The notes under the pieces: generated by a model
What the model saw: the letters and a program-made list of their open reading frames with translations, nothing else
The model's database searches: none
What the model was told of the DNA's origin: nothing
Part shown: piece by piece, positions 16,057 to 23,948 of the stretch
Layout: the number at the start of each line of letters is the position of its first letter
How positions within the stretch are numbered: position 1 is the first letter of the stretch
Program-made: the position numbers and the translations under genes
DNA from: a bacterium
GTDB lineage: Bacteria; Methylomirabilota; Methylomirabilia; Methylomirabilales; 2-02-FULL-66-22
Assembly (NCBI GenBank): GCA_029580855.1
Contig: JAKPQH010000205.1
Location: forward strand, 62,001-126,000
Direction: 5' to 3'
Length of the DNA stretch: 64,000 nt

Positions 16057-19000
16057 ATGTTCCTCGCCGAACTCTGCGTCAAGCGCCCGGTCTTTGCCAC
16101 CATGCTGATCACGGCCCTGGTGGTGGTCGGGTGGTTTTCCTACGGCCGCCTGGGTCTCGACCTGCTCCCGAAAATCGATCGCCCCACCATCACCATCACC
16201 ACCAGGTTGGCCGGCGCAAGCCCCGAGGAGATGGAAACGCAGATCACCAAGCTCGTCGAGGAGTCCGTGAACACCATCAGCGGCCTCGAGGAGCTGCGCT
16301 CCAGCACCACCGAGGGGAACTCCCGGGTGGTGACGGTGTTCGCCCTGGAGCGCGACTCGGACTCGGCGGCCCAGGACGTGCGCGACAAGATCTCCACCAT
16401 CCTGGCCAAGTTCCCCAAAGATACCGATCCCCCCATCGTGGAGAAGTTCGACCCCGACTCGGCCCCCGTTCTCGGCATCGTCGTCTCCGCGCGGCGGGAC
16501 CAGCGCGAGATCACCGAGTTCGTGGATAAACGCATCAAGCAGCCCCTGGAGACGATCAACGGCGTGGGGAGCATCACCTTCGTCGGCGATCGGAAGCGCG
16601 AGATCCAGGTCATCCTGGACCCCCGCAAACTGGCGGCGTACGGTGTGAGCATCGAGCAGGCGAAACAGGCCCTGGCCAAGCAAAACCTGGAGATTCCCGG
16701 CGGCCGCGTGACGTACGGCGACAGCGAGAAGGTCCTGCGCACCATGGCCCGCATCCGGAGCGCGGACGATTTCGGGGCGGTCATCGTGGCGGCGAAAGGG
16801 GGGGCCCCCATCCGCATCGGCGATCTGGGGACGGTCGTCGACGGGACCGAAGAGCCCCGGACGATCTCGCGATTCAACGGGCAGAACGCGGTCTCGCTCC
16901 TGGTGCGCAAGCAGTCGGGCACCAACACGGTCAGGGTGGTGGACCTGGTGAAGGAGCGGCTGACCCGGATCGCCGCGACGCTTCCGCCGGACTACACGGT
17001 GCAAACGGTCCGCGATCAGTCGCGCTTTATCCGCCGCTCCTTCGAGGAAGTGCAGACACACATGATCCTCGGGGGCTTCCTGGCGGCGCTGGTGGTCCTC
17101 TTTTTTATCCGAAACCTGCGCTCCGCCGTCATCGCCGCCATTTCCATCCCGACCTCCATCATCGCCACCTTCAGCATCATGCGGGCCCTGGACTTCACGC
17201 TCAACAACATGACGATGCTGGCGCTCAGCCTGTCCACGGGCATTGTCATCGACGATGCGCTGGTGGTGCTGGAGAACATCTACCGGTACATCGAAGAAGA
17301 AGGGCGAACCCCCATGGCGGCGGCGGTCGAAGCCACGCGCGAGATCGGTACCGCCGTCATGGCCACGACGCTGTCCCTGGTGGTGATCTTCCTTCCCGTG
17401 GCGTTCATGCAGGGTCGGATCGGCCGGCTTTTCTTCCAGTTTGGCATCACCGCGGCCTCGGCGGTTCTCGTGTCGCTGCTGGTGGCTTTCACGCTGACCC
17501 CCATGCTCTGCTCGCGTTTTCTCAAGGTGGCCGAGGCGAACGGGGCACAACGGAAATCCAAGGAGTCCGGATATTTCCGCGTCATCGAGCGGGCGTACGA
17601 CTGGCTGCTCCGGCTCTCCTTGCGCCATCGGTTTGCGGTCTTGACCCTGGCGCTCCTGGTGGGGGGCTCCACCTTCTGGATTTACGGGTACCTCAGCGAG
17701 GAAAGCTTCGTCGACGACGATCAGAGCGAGTTCGAAATCTTTATCCAGGCTCCGGAAGGCTCCTCGCTGGACCGGACGGATCGGATCCTGCGGCAGGTGG
17801 AGCAGGAGATCGGCAAGCTGCGCGGGGTGCGGGTGCTGTTCACCACCATCGGCGTCGGCGAGCAGACCGCGGTGACGGATGCCAGCATCTATGTGGGCTT
17901 GACGCCGCTCCGCGAGGGCACCGAGTTCCAGCGCATCCTGCAGCATCTCGGTATCTGGAAGTGGCTGGGACGGGCGCCGCTCCAGGAACGCCGCTTTCCC
18001 CAGACCGCCGTCATGCGGGACGCCCGCAAGGTCATGGCCGGCTATCCCGAGCTGACCAGCAGCGTACAGGATCTCTTCGCCTCGGGCCAGACCGGCTCGC
18101 GGCGGCACCCGTTCCAGCTGATTCTGCGCGGACCCGATCTGGAGGGTCTGGATCGATACTCCCAGATGTTGGCCGCTCAGGCCCGCATGGTGCCCGGGAT
18201 GCTGGATGTGGATACCACGCTGGCGCGCCGCAAGCCGGAGATCCGCGTGCTCATCGACCGGGACAAGGCGGCGGACCTCGGCGTGGGGGTCGACAGCATC
18301 GCGTCCAGTCTCCGCACCATGGTGGGCGGGGAGGAGGCCACCCGGTACAAGGAGGCGGACGACCAGTACGTCGTGCGGCTGCGCCTCCGGGACGACTTCC
18401 GCAAGGACGCCCAGGTGATCAGCGAGCTGTACGTCCCCAGCCGCACCCGGGGGCTGGTCCCGATGAACAACGTCGTCCGCCTGACCGAGGAGAAAGGGCC
18501 CAACCAGATCGACCGGCTGGATCGCGAGCGCCAGGTGGGCATCATCGCCAACCTGGACCCGCAGCTGACCATCGGCGACGCGGTCAAGGCCATGGGTCCC
18601 AAGGTCGCTGCGGTGAAGCTGCCCCCCGGCTACTCCACCCGCTACCTGGGGCGGGCGCAGTTCCTCGCCGAGGCGCGCGCCAATTTTCTGCTGGCCCTCG
18701 GCCTCAGCCTCATCTTCATCTACATGGTCCTGGCCGCGCAGTTCGAGAGCTTCATCCACCCCCTCACGATCATGATGTCCCTTCCCCTCGCCATGCCGTT
18801 CGGGCTGGTGTCGCTGGTGGTGGGGGGATACACGATGAACATCTTCAGCGCCATCGGCATCCTGATGCTGTTCGGCGTCGTGAAGAAGAACGCCATCCTC
18901 CAGGTGGATTACACCAACGTGCTCCGGGAGCGTGGCCTGCCGCGCCACGACGCCGTGATCAGGGCCGACCACGCCCGGTTGCGACCCATCCTCATGACGA

Positions 19001-19305
19001 CGATCTCCATCATCGCCGGGATGCTTCCCATCGCTCTCGGCAAAGGCGACGGGTCGGCCTCTCGCGCCGCCATGGCGACCGTCGTGGTCGGCGGCCAGAC
19101 GCTCTGTCTGTTGCTCACTTTGCTGGTCACGCCCGTGATCTACACCTATTTCGACGATCTGCGATCCCTCAGGATCGGGAAGCTCGCCAAGCTTCCCGAG
19201 TGGTTCTGGGAGCGGCTGCGCCGGGCGCCCTCGCGACTCGGCGGCGCCCGCGCCCCCGAGGAGCCGGCCGGTCGACCCGTCGAGCCAACGCCCGCGGGCG
19301 ATTGA
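16057..19305 (+). CDS. RND efflux permease (HAE1/AcrB-type)
   Basis: Trimeric inner-membrane proton-driven exporter, 1082 residues, with twelve helices and two large periplasmic loops. It begins MFLAELCVKRPVFATMLITALVVVG, the usual family start. Helix 4 keeps the proton-relay Asp pair in GIVIDDALVVLENIYRYIEE. The second half has FIYMVLAAQFESFIHPLTIM and GVVKKNAILQVDY. The Asp pair and lack of heavy-metal-type signatures put it with HAE1 drug/lipid exporters rather than CusA. No adaptor or TolC gene is adjacent. Instead a PII-like gene follows 152 nt downstream. Confidence 0.93.
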   Translation: MFLAELCVKRPVFATMLITALVVVGWFSYGRLGLDLLPKIDRPTITITTRLAGASPEEMETQITKLVEESVNTISGLEELRSSTTEGNSRVVTVFALERDSDSAAQDVRDKISTILAKFPKDTDPPIVEKFDPDSAPVLGIVVSARRDQREITEFVDKRIKQPLETINGVGSITFVGDRKREIQVILDPRKLAAYGVSIEQAKQALAKQNLEIPGGRVTYGDSEKVLRTMARIRSADDFGAVIVAAKGGAPIRIGDLGTVVDGTEEPRTISRFNGQNAVSLLVRKQSGTNTVRVVDLVKERLTRIAATLPPDYTVQTVRDQSRFIRRSFEEVQTHMILGGFLAALVVLFFIRNLRSAVIAAISIPTSIIATFSIMRALDFTLNNMTMLALSLSTGIVIDDALVVLENIYRYIEEEGRTPMAAAVEATREIGTAVMATTLSLVVIFLPVAFMQGRIGRLFFQFGITAASAVLVSLLVAFTLTPMLCSRFLKVAEANGAQRKSKESGYFRVIERAYDWLLRLSLRHRFAVLTLALLVGGSTFWIYGYLSEESFVDDDQSEFEIFIQAPEGSSLDRTDRILRQVEQEIGKLRGVRVLFTTIGVGEQTAVTDASIYVGLTPLREGTEFQRILQHLGIWKWLGRAPLQERRFPQTAVMRDARKVMAGYPELTSSVQDLFASGQTGSRRHPFQLILRGPDLEGLDRYSQMLAAQARMVPGMLDVDTTLARRKPEIRVLIDRDKAADLGVGVDSIASSLRTMVGGEEATRYKEADDQYVVRLRLRDDFRKDAQVISELYVPSRTRGLVPMNNVVRLTEEKGPNQIDRLDRERQVGIIANLDPQLTIGDAVKAMGPKVAAVKLPPGYSTRYLGRAQFLAEARANFLLALGLSLIFIYMVLAAQFESFIHPLTIMMSLPLAMPFGLVSLVVGGYTMNIFSAIGILMLFGVVKKNAILQVDYTNVLRERGLPRHDAVIRADHARLRPILMTTISIIAGMLPIALGKGDGSASRAAMATVVVGGQTLCLLLTLLVTPVIYTYFDDLRSLRIGKLAKLPEWFWERLRRAPSRLGGARAPEEPAGRPVEPTPAGD

Positions 19306-19457
19306 TCCGCCCCGGCGTGGAGCAGGATTAGGATACCCCCGCGGCGCCGGCGCGGCCGCCCCGTTTGCCCACTGGCGGTTCCGTCGCGTCGGGGGAGGGC
19401 TCGCCGACCTTCGGCGTTGCCGCGTCGGGGGGTGGACGTTCTGCCGGAGGGGCCACG

Positions 19458-19760
19458 ATGAAGCTCGTTCTGATCGTCTTCAACTTCATCTACGACGATT
19501 CCGTCAGGGCCATCATCGAACGGCTGAAGATCCCGGGATTCACCGAGGTGCCGCGCGTGTTCGGTACCGGGGAATCCGGCAAGCGGTTCGGCACCCACGC
19601 CTTTCCCGGTCACGACACCATGCTTTTCACGATCCTCCCGGAGGAGATGGTCGGACCGCTCGTCGATCGGATTGCAGAGTTCAAGGCGGGGTTGACCGAC
19701 CGGGCTCGGCGCCACGGCGGCATCAAGGCCTTCGTCCTGCCTGTGGAGCGGATGATCTGA
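19458..19760 (+). CDS. PII-like small protein next to an RND pump
   Basis: A 100-residue ferredoxin-like-fold protein that resembles the PII-like family found beside RND efflux permeases (PII-NG type, as I recall from the literature). It reads KLVLIVFNFIYDDSVRAIIE at the start, then GFTEVPRVFGTGESGKRFGTHAFPGHD (the position of the PII T-loop), and ends with IKAFVLPVERMI. It lacks the T-loop tyrosine context of classical GlnB. A good ribosome binding site (GGAGGGG) precedes the ATG. By position it probably senses a ligand and modulates or reports on the RND pump upstream. Function is inferred, not shown. Confidence 0.65.
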   Translation: MKLVLIVFNFIYDDSVRAIIERLKIPGFTEVPRVFGTGESGKRFGTHAFPGHDTMLFTILPEEMVGPLVDRIAEFKAGLTDRARRHGGIKAFVLPVERMI

Positions 19761-19765
19761 CGCGG

Positions 19766-20443
19766 CTACCGGACGACGCGGAACCGGGCGGAGCGTGTCG
19801 AGAGCCGCGCCCCATCCGCGAGATGCGGGGTCCAGGACACGGTGAGCACACCGCCCCGCGCCGTCGCATACTGGAGATACACAAAGCCTTCCGCGCTGGC
19901 CCCGGCGAGCAGCCGCCCCTCGCGCAGGCCGAGCGTCAGCACGTCCTGCGCCGCGGGTCTCGGCCACCCGTACGGGTAAAAGTACGGATCGGGATACCAC
20001 GGCCCGTAGTAGGGTTCCCAGCGGCGTCGCCAGTACGGGTAATACCACGGTCCGGCCACCAGGCGCGGGCGCGGCTGTTCGGAAGGATCCGGCGGGCGCA
20101 GACCGCCGGACACGGCGCGCGCCACCTCGCCGGGTGGGACGCCGCGGTACTGCTGGTTCGCGGCGTCCAGCGCCACGAAGTCCTCGTAGCGGATCTGCAG
20201 GTCGTCGCTCCGCCCGTTCTCGATCCGGACCCGCACGGGCGTGAAGTACCGCCAGAGGTCGATCGGATACGCCGACCACGCGTTCAGCAGGACGGTCCAC
20301 CGAATGCCGTCGCCGGTCAGTGTAACCTCGGGCGCGGCGGGCGTCGTCACGGATTCCAGGCGTGGGCCCGCGGCGCACGCGCACAGCAGGCTCAGTGCGG
20401 TCAGCGCGACGGCGGCGACCCCGCGTCGCGCGGAACGCCGCAT
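19766..20443 (-). CDS. Putative lipoprotein with Tyr/Trp/Pro-rich segment
   Basis: Unknown protein of about 225 residues. From the ATG at 20443 it starts with an Arg-rich n-region, a hydrophobic stretch and Cys residues (LLCACAAG) fitting a lipoprotein signal. The mature half begins with a beta-rich domain (WTVLLNAWSAYPIDLWRYFTPVRVRIENG), then a region with many Tyr, Trp and Pro around residues 140-175, and ends with a beta-rich tail. In-frame codons extend upstream to 20515 but carry no signal and overlap the promoter of the divergent gene. Converges on the PII-like gene with a 5-nt gap. Likely outer-membrane or periplasmic. Confidence 0.6.
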   Translation of the reverse strand: MRRSARRGVAAVALTALSLLCACAAGPRLESVTTPAAPEVTLTGDGIRWTVLLNAWSAYPIDLWRYFTPVRVRIENGRSDDLQIRYEDFVALDAANQQYRGVPPGEVARAVSGGLRPPDPSEQPRPRLVAGPWYYPYWRRRWEPYYGPWYPDPYFYPYGWPRPAAQDVLTLGLREGRLLAGASAEGFVYLQYATARGGVLTVSWTPHLADGARLSTRSARFRVVR

Positions 20444-20462
20444 GCGCGGCCGCCGCGGAGCC

Positions 20463-20490
20463 TTGATTTTTCCCGGAGGCCGGATATAAT
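20463..20490 (+). promoter_or_regulatory. Promoter with perfect -10 for the Rho-N-domain gene
   Basis: TTGATT (20463-20468), a 16-nt spacer and consensus TATAAT (20485-20490), about 88 nt upstream of the ATG at 20578. It overlaps the upstream region of the divergent lipoprotein gene. Confidence 0.6.
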
Positions 20491-20577
20491 GCGGTCGCAG
20501 GTGTGCGACACCCATGACGACATGATAGCAGGATTCGCGGACAATTCAACGCTCGCAGCCCTGGCAGAGGAGACCAG

Positions 20578-20922
20578 ATGGCAACGCCACGCGCCGACCT
20601 TGAGAAAATGACGGCCCCCAAGCTTCGCGAGTTGGCCATCGCCCAGTTCCCAAACCTGACCGGCGTGTCCGGGATGAAGAAGGAGGAGCTGGTCGACGCC
20701 ATCGTGGCGGAGCAGGTGCGCCAAGGCCTCCTCCCGAAAGAGGAGCGCCAGACGCAGGCCACGGTCAAGATGGGTGCGGCGCAGTTGAAAACGTCCATTC
20801 GGGCCCTGAAGGGCGACCGGAAGGCCGCGCTCGAGGCCAAGGATCGCGCCGGACTGCTGGGGGCACGCCTGCGGATCAAACGGATGAAGCGACGGCTTCG
20901 GAAGCTGCGAGAGGCATCCTAG
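20578..20922 (+). CDS. Small protein with Rho N-terminal (SAP-like) domain
   Basis: A 114-residue basic protein. Residues 8-45 (LEKMTAPKLRELA...GVSGMKKEELVDAI) match the Rho-termination-factor N-terminal/SAP-like helix-extended-helix, a nucleic-acid-binding motif. The rest is highly basic and helical, ending in RIKRMKRRLRKLRE. There is no ATPase domain, so this is not Rho. Likely DNA- or RNA-binding. Ribosome binding site GAGGAGA upstream of the ATG; perfect -10 promoter element further up. Followed by the zinc-ribbon gene. Confidence 0.75.
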   Translation: MATPRADLEKMTAPKLRELAIAQFPNLTGVSGMKKEELVDAIVAEQVRQGLLPKEERQTQATVKMGAAQLKTSIRALKGDRKAALEAKDRAGLLGARLRIKRMKRRLRKLREAS

Positions 20923-20992
20923 AGCCCTCTCCGCCTACGACAATCGCCTGTCGGGATCCATCCACACGGCGACATACTTCAGGAGGGTACCT

Positions 20993-21157
20993 ATGCCGAC
21001 TTACGATTTTCGCTGCGGCGGTTGTGGGAAGAGATTCACGCTGACCATGTCCATCAGCGAGCGGGACCGCAAACGGATCACGTGCCCCAAGTGCGGATCC
21101 AGACGCGTCGAGCCGGTGTTCTCCAGCTTCTTCGCCAAGACCTCGCGCAAGAGCTGA
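20993..21157 (+). CDS. FmdB-family zinc-ribbon protein
   Basis: A 54-residue protein, MPTYDFRCGGCGKRF at the start, with a second pair CPKCGS near residue 32. The C-x2-C ... C-x2-C layout, the opening MPTYDFRC and the following VEPVFSSFF are typical of the FmdB/CxxC zinc-ribbon family of putative regulators. Start at 20993 has a perfect AGGAGG with 6-nt spacing. It ends just before a perfect 14-bp inverted repeat. Function in this family is generally unproven. Confidence 0.88.
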   Translation: MPTYDFRCGGCGKRFTLTMSISERDRKRITCPKCGSRRVEPVFSSFFAKTSRKS

Positions 21158-21162
21158 CGGAA

Positions 21163-21191
21163 ACGACCTCCGCACCCGGTGCGGAGGTCGT
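21163..21191. terminator. Perfect inverted repeat after the zinc-ribbon gene
   Basis: The arm ACGACCTCCGCACC (21163-21176) is followed by one base and the exact complement (21178-21191); in practice a 12- to 13-bp stem with a 3-5 base loop. It starts 5 nt after the stop codon and no T-run follows. Probably a transcript end or stability element. Confidence 0.65.
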
Positions 21192-21224
21192 GCGCAGGTG
21201 GTGCCTGCGTTCCGGGGGCGACAC

Positions 21225-22184
21225 ATGATCCTCGTGACGGGCGCTGGCGGATTCCTGGGACGCCACGTCGTGCGTCGGCTGGTGGGCGCCGGCGAGGCCG
21301 TCCGCTGCCTCTGCCGGCCCGGGTCGCCCGGCGGCGATTGGCTGAGGGGCCAGTCGGCGGAACTTTTCTCCGGACATCTCCACGACCCGGACGGCGTCGC
21401 CCGCGCCTGCCGCGGCGTCCGCCAGATCATTCATCTGGCCTCTCCCATCCTGGAGGTGCGGGACGCGGTGGTGGAGCAGTTCCACCGGCAGGCGACCGCG
21501 TGTCTCGTTGACGGCGCACGCCGGGCCTGCGTGGACCGCTTCCTGATGGTGAGTCCGCTGGGATGCGGCACGTCCGCCGATCTTCCGTTTCTTCGCAGCC
21601 GTGGGGCCGCCGAGGAGCATCTGCGGAAGAGCGGGCTTCCCTACGTCATACTGCAGTCGTCGCTGATGTTCGGGGCCGGGGATCGGCTGATCGGAGGGAT
21701 CATCCGGCTGCTGTGCCGCACGGGGCTGCTGGTGATCCCGGGGACCGGCAAAACGATGCTCCAGCCGGTCTGGGTCGGCGATATCGTCTCCTGCCTGCTG
21801 CGGGCGCTGCGCGACGACAAGGTTGCCGATCGCACCATCCCCGTCGGCGGGCCGCAGCACCTCACGTACGAAGAGGTTGCCGACCAAGTCGCCAAGATGC
21901 TGAATCTACCCCGAGTGAAGGTGCACCTGTCGCGGCGGACCGTCGGCTGGGCGTCTCGGTTTCTCGAGGGTCTGGGCCGCAACCCCTTTCTCGGATATCG
22001 TCATCTGGAACTTCTGGATGTCGGGACGATCACGGCGCTGGACGCGGTGAAGCGGGCCTTCGATTTTCAACCCATGCCGCTCGTCGAGGGCGTCGCCTAC
22101 CAGCTGGCCCCCCGACAGGACCTCGGCGTTGCCGCGCGCCGACCCGGAGCGGAGCGCAGTTCTCGGATGCGGGGCCATCGCTAG
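21225..22184 (+). CDS. NAD(P)-dependent epimerase/reductase (atypical SDR, NDUFA9-like)
   Basis: About 320 residues with a Rossmann start, MILVTGAGGFLGRHVVRRL, matching the GxxGxxG dinucleotide motif. The classical YxxxK catalytic pair is not visible, which together with the LQPVWVGDIV and GGPQHLTYEEVA stretches fits the atypical SDR group related to the complex I NDUFA9/YbjT-like proteins. Such proteins bind NAD(P)H; substrate unknown. The ATG at 21225 is preferred over upstream alternatives because it starts right at the Rossmann strand. The C-terminus ends in a short basic tail. Confidence 0.8.
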   Translation: MILVTGAGGFLGRHVVRRLVGAGEAVRCLCRPGSPGGDWLRGQSAELFSGHLHDPDGVARACRGVRQIIHLASPILEVRDAVVEQFHRQATACLVDGARRACVDRFLMVSPLGCGTSADLPFLRSRGAAEEHLRKSGLPYVILQSSLMFGAGDRLIGGIIRLLCRTGLLVIPGTGKTMLQPVWVGDIVSCLLRALRDDKVADRTIPVGGPQHLTYEEVADQVAKMLNLPRVKVHLSRRTVGWASRFLEGLGRNPFLGYRHLELLDVGTITALDAVKRAFDFQPMPLVEGVAYQLAPRQDLGVAARRPGAERSSRMRGHR

Positions 22185-22413
22185 CCGAGGCGCCGAGGAC
22201 TCGCACGGGCCGCGGCATCCCCCGTCGGGCCCGTTCCCGGGCCATGTCCGCGCGTGCTGCCGCCTTCATCGTGCCGTATGCTGTCGCGGCCGTCTCCCGG
22301 GCATGCCCCACAGGGGTGAGGTGGGCCGCATCCGCGCGCGGAGCGCGGGCGCGGCGAGGAGCGTGCGGCCCCGGGTTGGCGACGGGGCGACGCGTGCGGG
22401 CGCACGCTTCCGC
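22185..22413. other. GC-rich spacer upstream of lgt
   Basis: A noncoding stretch between the SDR gene and the lgt promoter, very rich in G and C. I see no convincing gene, terminator or repeat in it. Frames that run through it lack a ribosome binding site and continue as shadows of lgt. Confidence 0.5.
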
Positions 22414-22443
22414 TTGACTTCCCCGCGAATCGGCGACTATTGT
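22414..22443 (+). promoter_or_regulatory. Promoter of the lgt-ubiX operon
   Basis: TTGACT (22414-22419) in GCTTGACT context, an 18-nt spacer and TATTGT (22438-22443), about 90 nt upstream of the lgt ATG. Confidence 0.5.
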
Positions 22444-22534
22444 CCGCGCGGCGCCGGGCGCCCGGCCCCGGCGCCCGCCGATGCGGCCAGACCGGCGGTG
22501 CCGGACCCCATCCCGTTGCAGACGAGGAGACGAG

Positions 22535-23317
22535 ATGTTCGCCTCACCGGGCTCCCTGGCGTTTCAGATCGGGCCGTTGGCCGTGCGCTGGTACGGGCTC
22601 CTCATCGCCGCCGGCGTCATGCTGGGGACCACGCTGGCGCATCGTGAGGCGCTCCGCCGGGGCGAGGACCCGGACACACTGCTCAATCTCATCGTCGTCG
22701 CCGTGCTCGGTGCGCTGGCGGGCGCGCGGCTCTACTACGTCCTTTTCAACTGGGGCTACTACGGGACGCAGCCGGCGAAGATCTTTGCCATCTGGGAGGG
22801 CGGTCTTGCCATCCACGGCGGCCTGATCGCCGGCGCGCTCACCACCCTCCTGTACTGCCGGATGACGGGGCTCTCGGTGCTGGTCACGCTGGATATCATG
22901 GCGCCCAGCGTAGCCATCGGCCAGGCCATCGGACGCTGGGGCAATTTCTTCAACCAGGAGGCCTTCGGAACACCGACCGATCTGCCTTGGCGGCTGTACA
23001 TCGACCCGTATCACCGGCCCCCGAGCCTGAAAGGTTTCGAGTATTTCCATCCGACGTTTCTGTACGAGTCGCTCTGGAACGTGCTGGTGTTCTGCGTTCT
23101 CTGGTTCGGTCTCCGAAAACGGTTTACGGGCAAGCCGGGGGCCCTGACGCTCTCGTACCTCGGCCTGTACTCCCTGGGCCGTTTCTTCGTGGAGGGGTTG
23201 CGCATCGATAGTCTGATGCTCGGGAGCTTTCGTGCGGCGCAGATCGTGAGCGCTTTTCTCGTGGGGGCCGCCACCATCGGCCTGGTGGCGCTGCTGCGCA
23301 GGAATACGCGAGGGTGA
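22535..23317 (+). CDS. lgt: Prolipoprotein diacylglyceryl transferase Lgt
   Basis: Inner-membrane enzyme that transfers diacylglycerol from phosphatidylglycerol to the lipobox cysteine of prolipoproteins. It is a 260-residue protein with seven hydrophobic helices. The Lgt signature GRWGNFFNQEAFG is intact, and the downstream HPTFLYESLWN carries the family's catalytic-region residues. ATG 22535 has GAGGAGA upstream; the open frame upstream to 22481 lacks family similarity. It is the first gene of a tight group followed 8 nt later by ubiX. Consistent with the many lipobox proteins in this window. Confidence 0.95.
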   Translation: MFASPGSLAFQIGPLAVRWYGLLIAAGVMLGTTLAHREALRRGEDPDTLLNLIVVAVLGALAGARLYYVLFNWGYYGTQPAKIFAIWEGGLAIHGGLIAGALTTLLYCRMTGLSVLVTLDIMAPSVAIGQAIGRWGNFFNQEAFGTPTDLPWRLYIDPYHRPPSLKGFEYFHPTFLYESLWNVLVFCVLWFGLRKRFTGKPGALTLSYLGLYSLGRFFVEGLRIDSLMLGSFRAAQIVSAFLVGAATIGLVALLRRNTRG

Positions 23318-23324
23318 GGCGGCG

Positions 23325-23948
23325 ATGTCGCGCCCCGGCGGGATCGCGCCTGCAGACAGGCGTATGAGACTCCTCGTCGGTATCTCGGGCTCCACGGGGT
23401 CCATTTACGGGATCCGGCTACTGCAGGTCCTCGGTCGTATCCCGAGCGTGGAGACCCATCTGATCATCTCCTTGCCGGCCAAACGGACCATCGTGGAAGA
23501 GACGGAGTTTTCCGTGCAGGAGGTGGAGCGGCTGGCGGCCCGTGTCTATGACAACCGGGATATCGGGGCCGCTCCGGCCAGCGGGTCCTTCAGGACGGCG
23601 GGGATGGTGATCATGCCGTGCAGCATCAGGACCGCGTCGGCTCTCGCCACGTGCACCGGGGACACGCTCCTGTGCCGCGCCGGGGATGTGACCCTGAAGG
23701 AGGGGCGCCCCCTCATCGTGGGGGTGCGTGAGGCCCCACTGCATGCGGGACACCTCCGGCTGCTGACGGCGCTCGCCGAGTCGGGCGCGGTCGTCTTCCC
23801 GCCGGTTCCCGCCTTCTACCATCGACCCCAGACGCTGGACGACATCGTGAATCACACCGTCGGGCGGGTCCTGGATCGGCTCAACATCCAGCACGATCTC
23901 GCCCCGGAGTGGGGGGGCACGCAGGCACCGTGGTCCAGGCCGTCGTGA
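23325..23948 (+). CDS. ubiX: Flavin prenyltransferase UbiX
   Basis: Makes prenylated FMN, the cofactor of UbiD-type decarboxylases, from FMN and dimethylallyl phosphate. The family N-terminus GISGSTGSIYGIRLL binds the flavin phosphate; PCSIRTASALATC and RAGDVTLKEGRPLI are hallmark UbiX/Pad1 segments, and the C-terminus has the FYHRPQTLDDIVNHTVGRVLD motif. I used ATG 23325, with GGTGAGG 5 nt upstream; ATG 23364 is possible and would drop 13 residues. Its stop overlaps the next start (GTGA). No UbiD gene lies in the window, so the decarboxylase it serves is elsewhere. Confidence 0.93.
   Translation: MSRPGGIAPADRRMRLLVGISGSTGSIYGIRLLQVLGRIPSVETHLIISLPAKRTIVEETEFSVQEVERLAARVYDNRDIGAAPASGSFRTAGMVIMPCSIRTASALATCTGDTLLCRAGDVTLKEGRPLIVGVREAPLHAGHLRLLTALAESGAVVFPPVPAFYHRPQTLDDIVNHTVGRVLDRLNIQHDLAPEWGGTQAPWSRPS

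Noticed and set aside
15787..18972. 1061-codon minus-strand ORF
   Set aside because: Antisense to the RND permease, His/Gln/Arg/Asp-rich, no motif. The RND frame has clear homology and the Asp-Asp proton relay.
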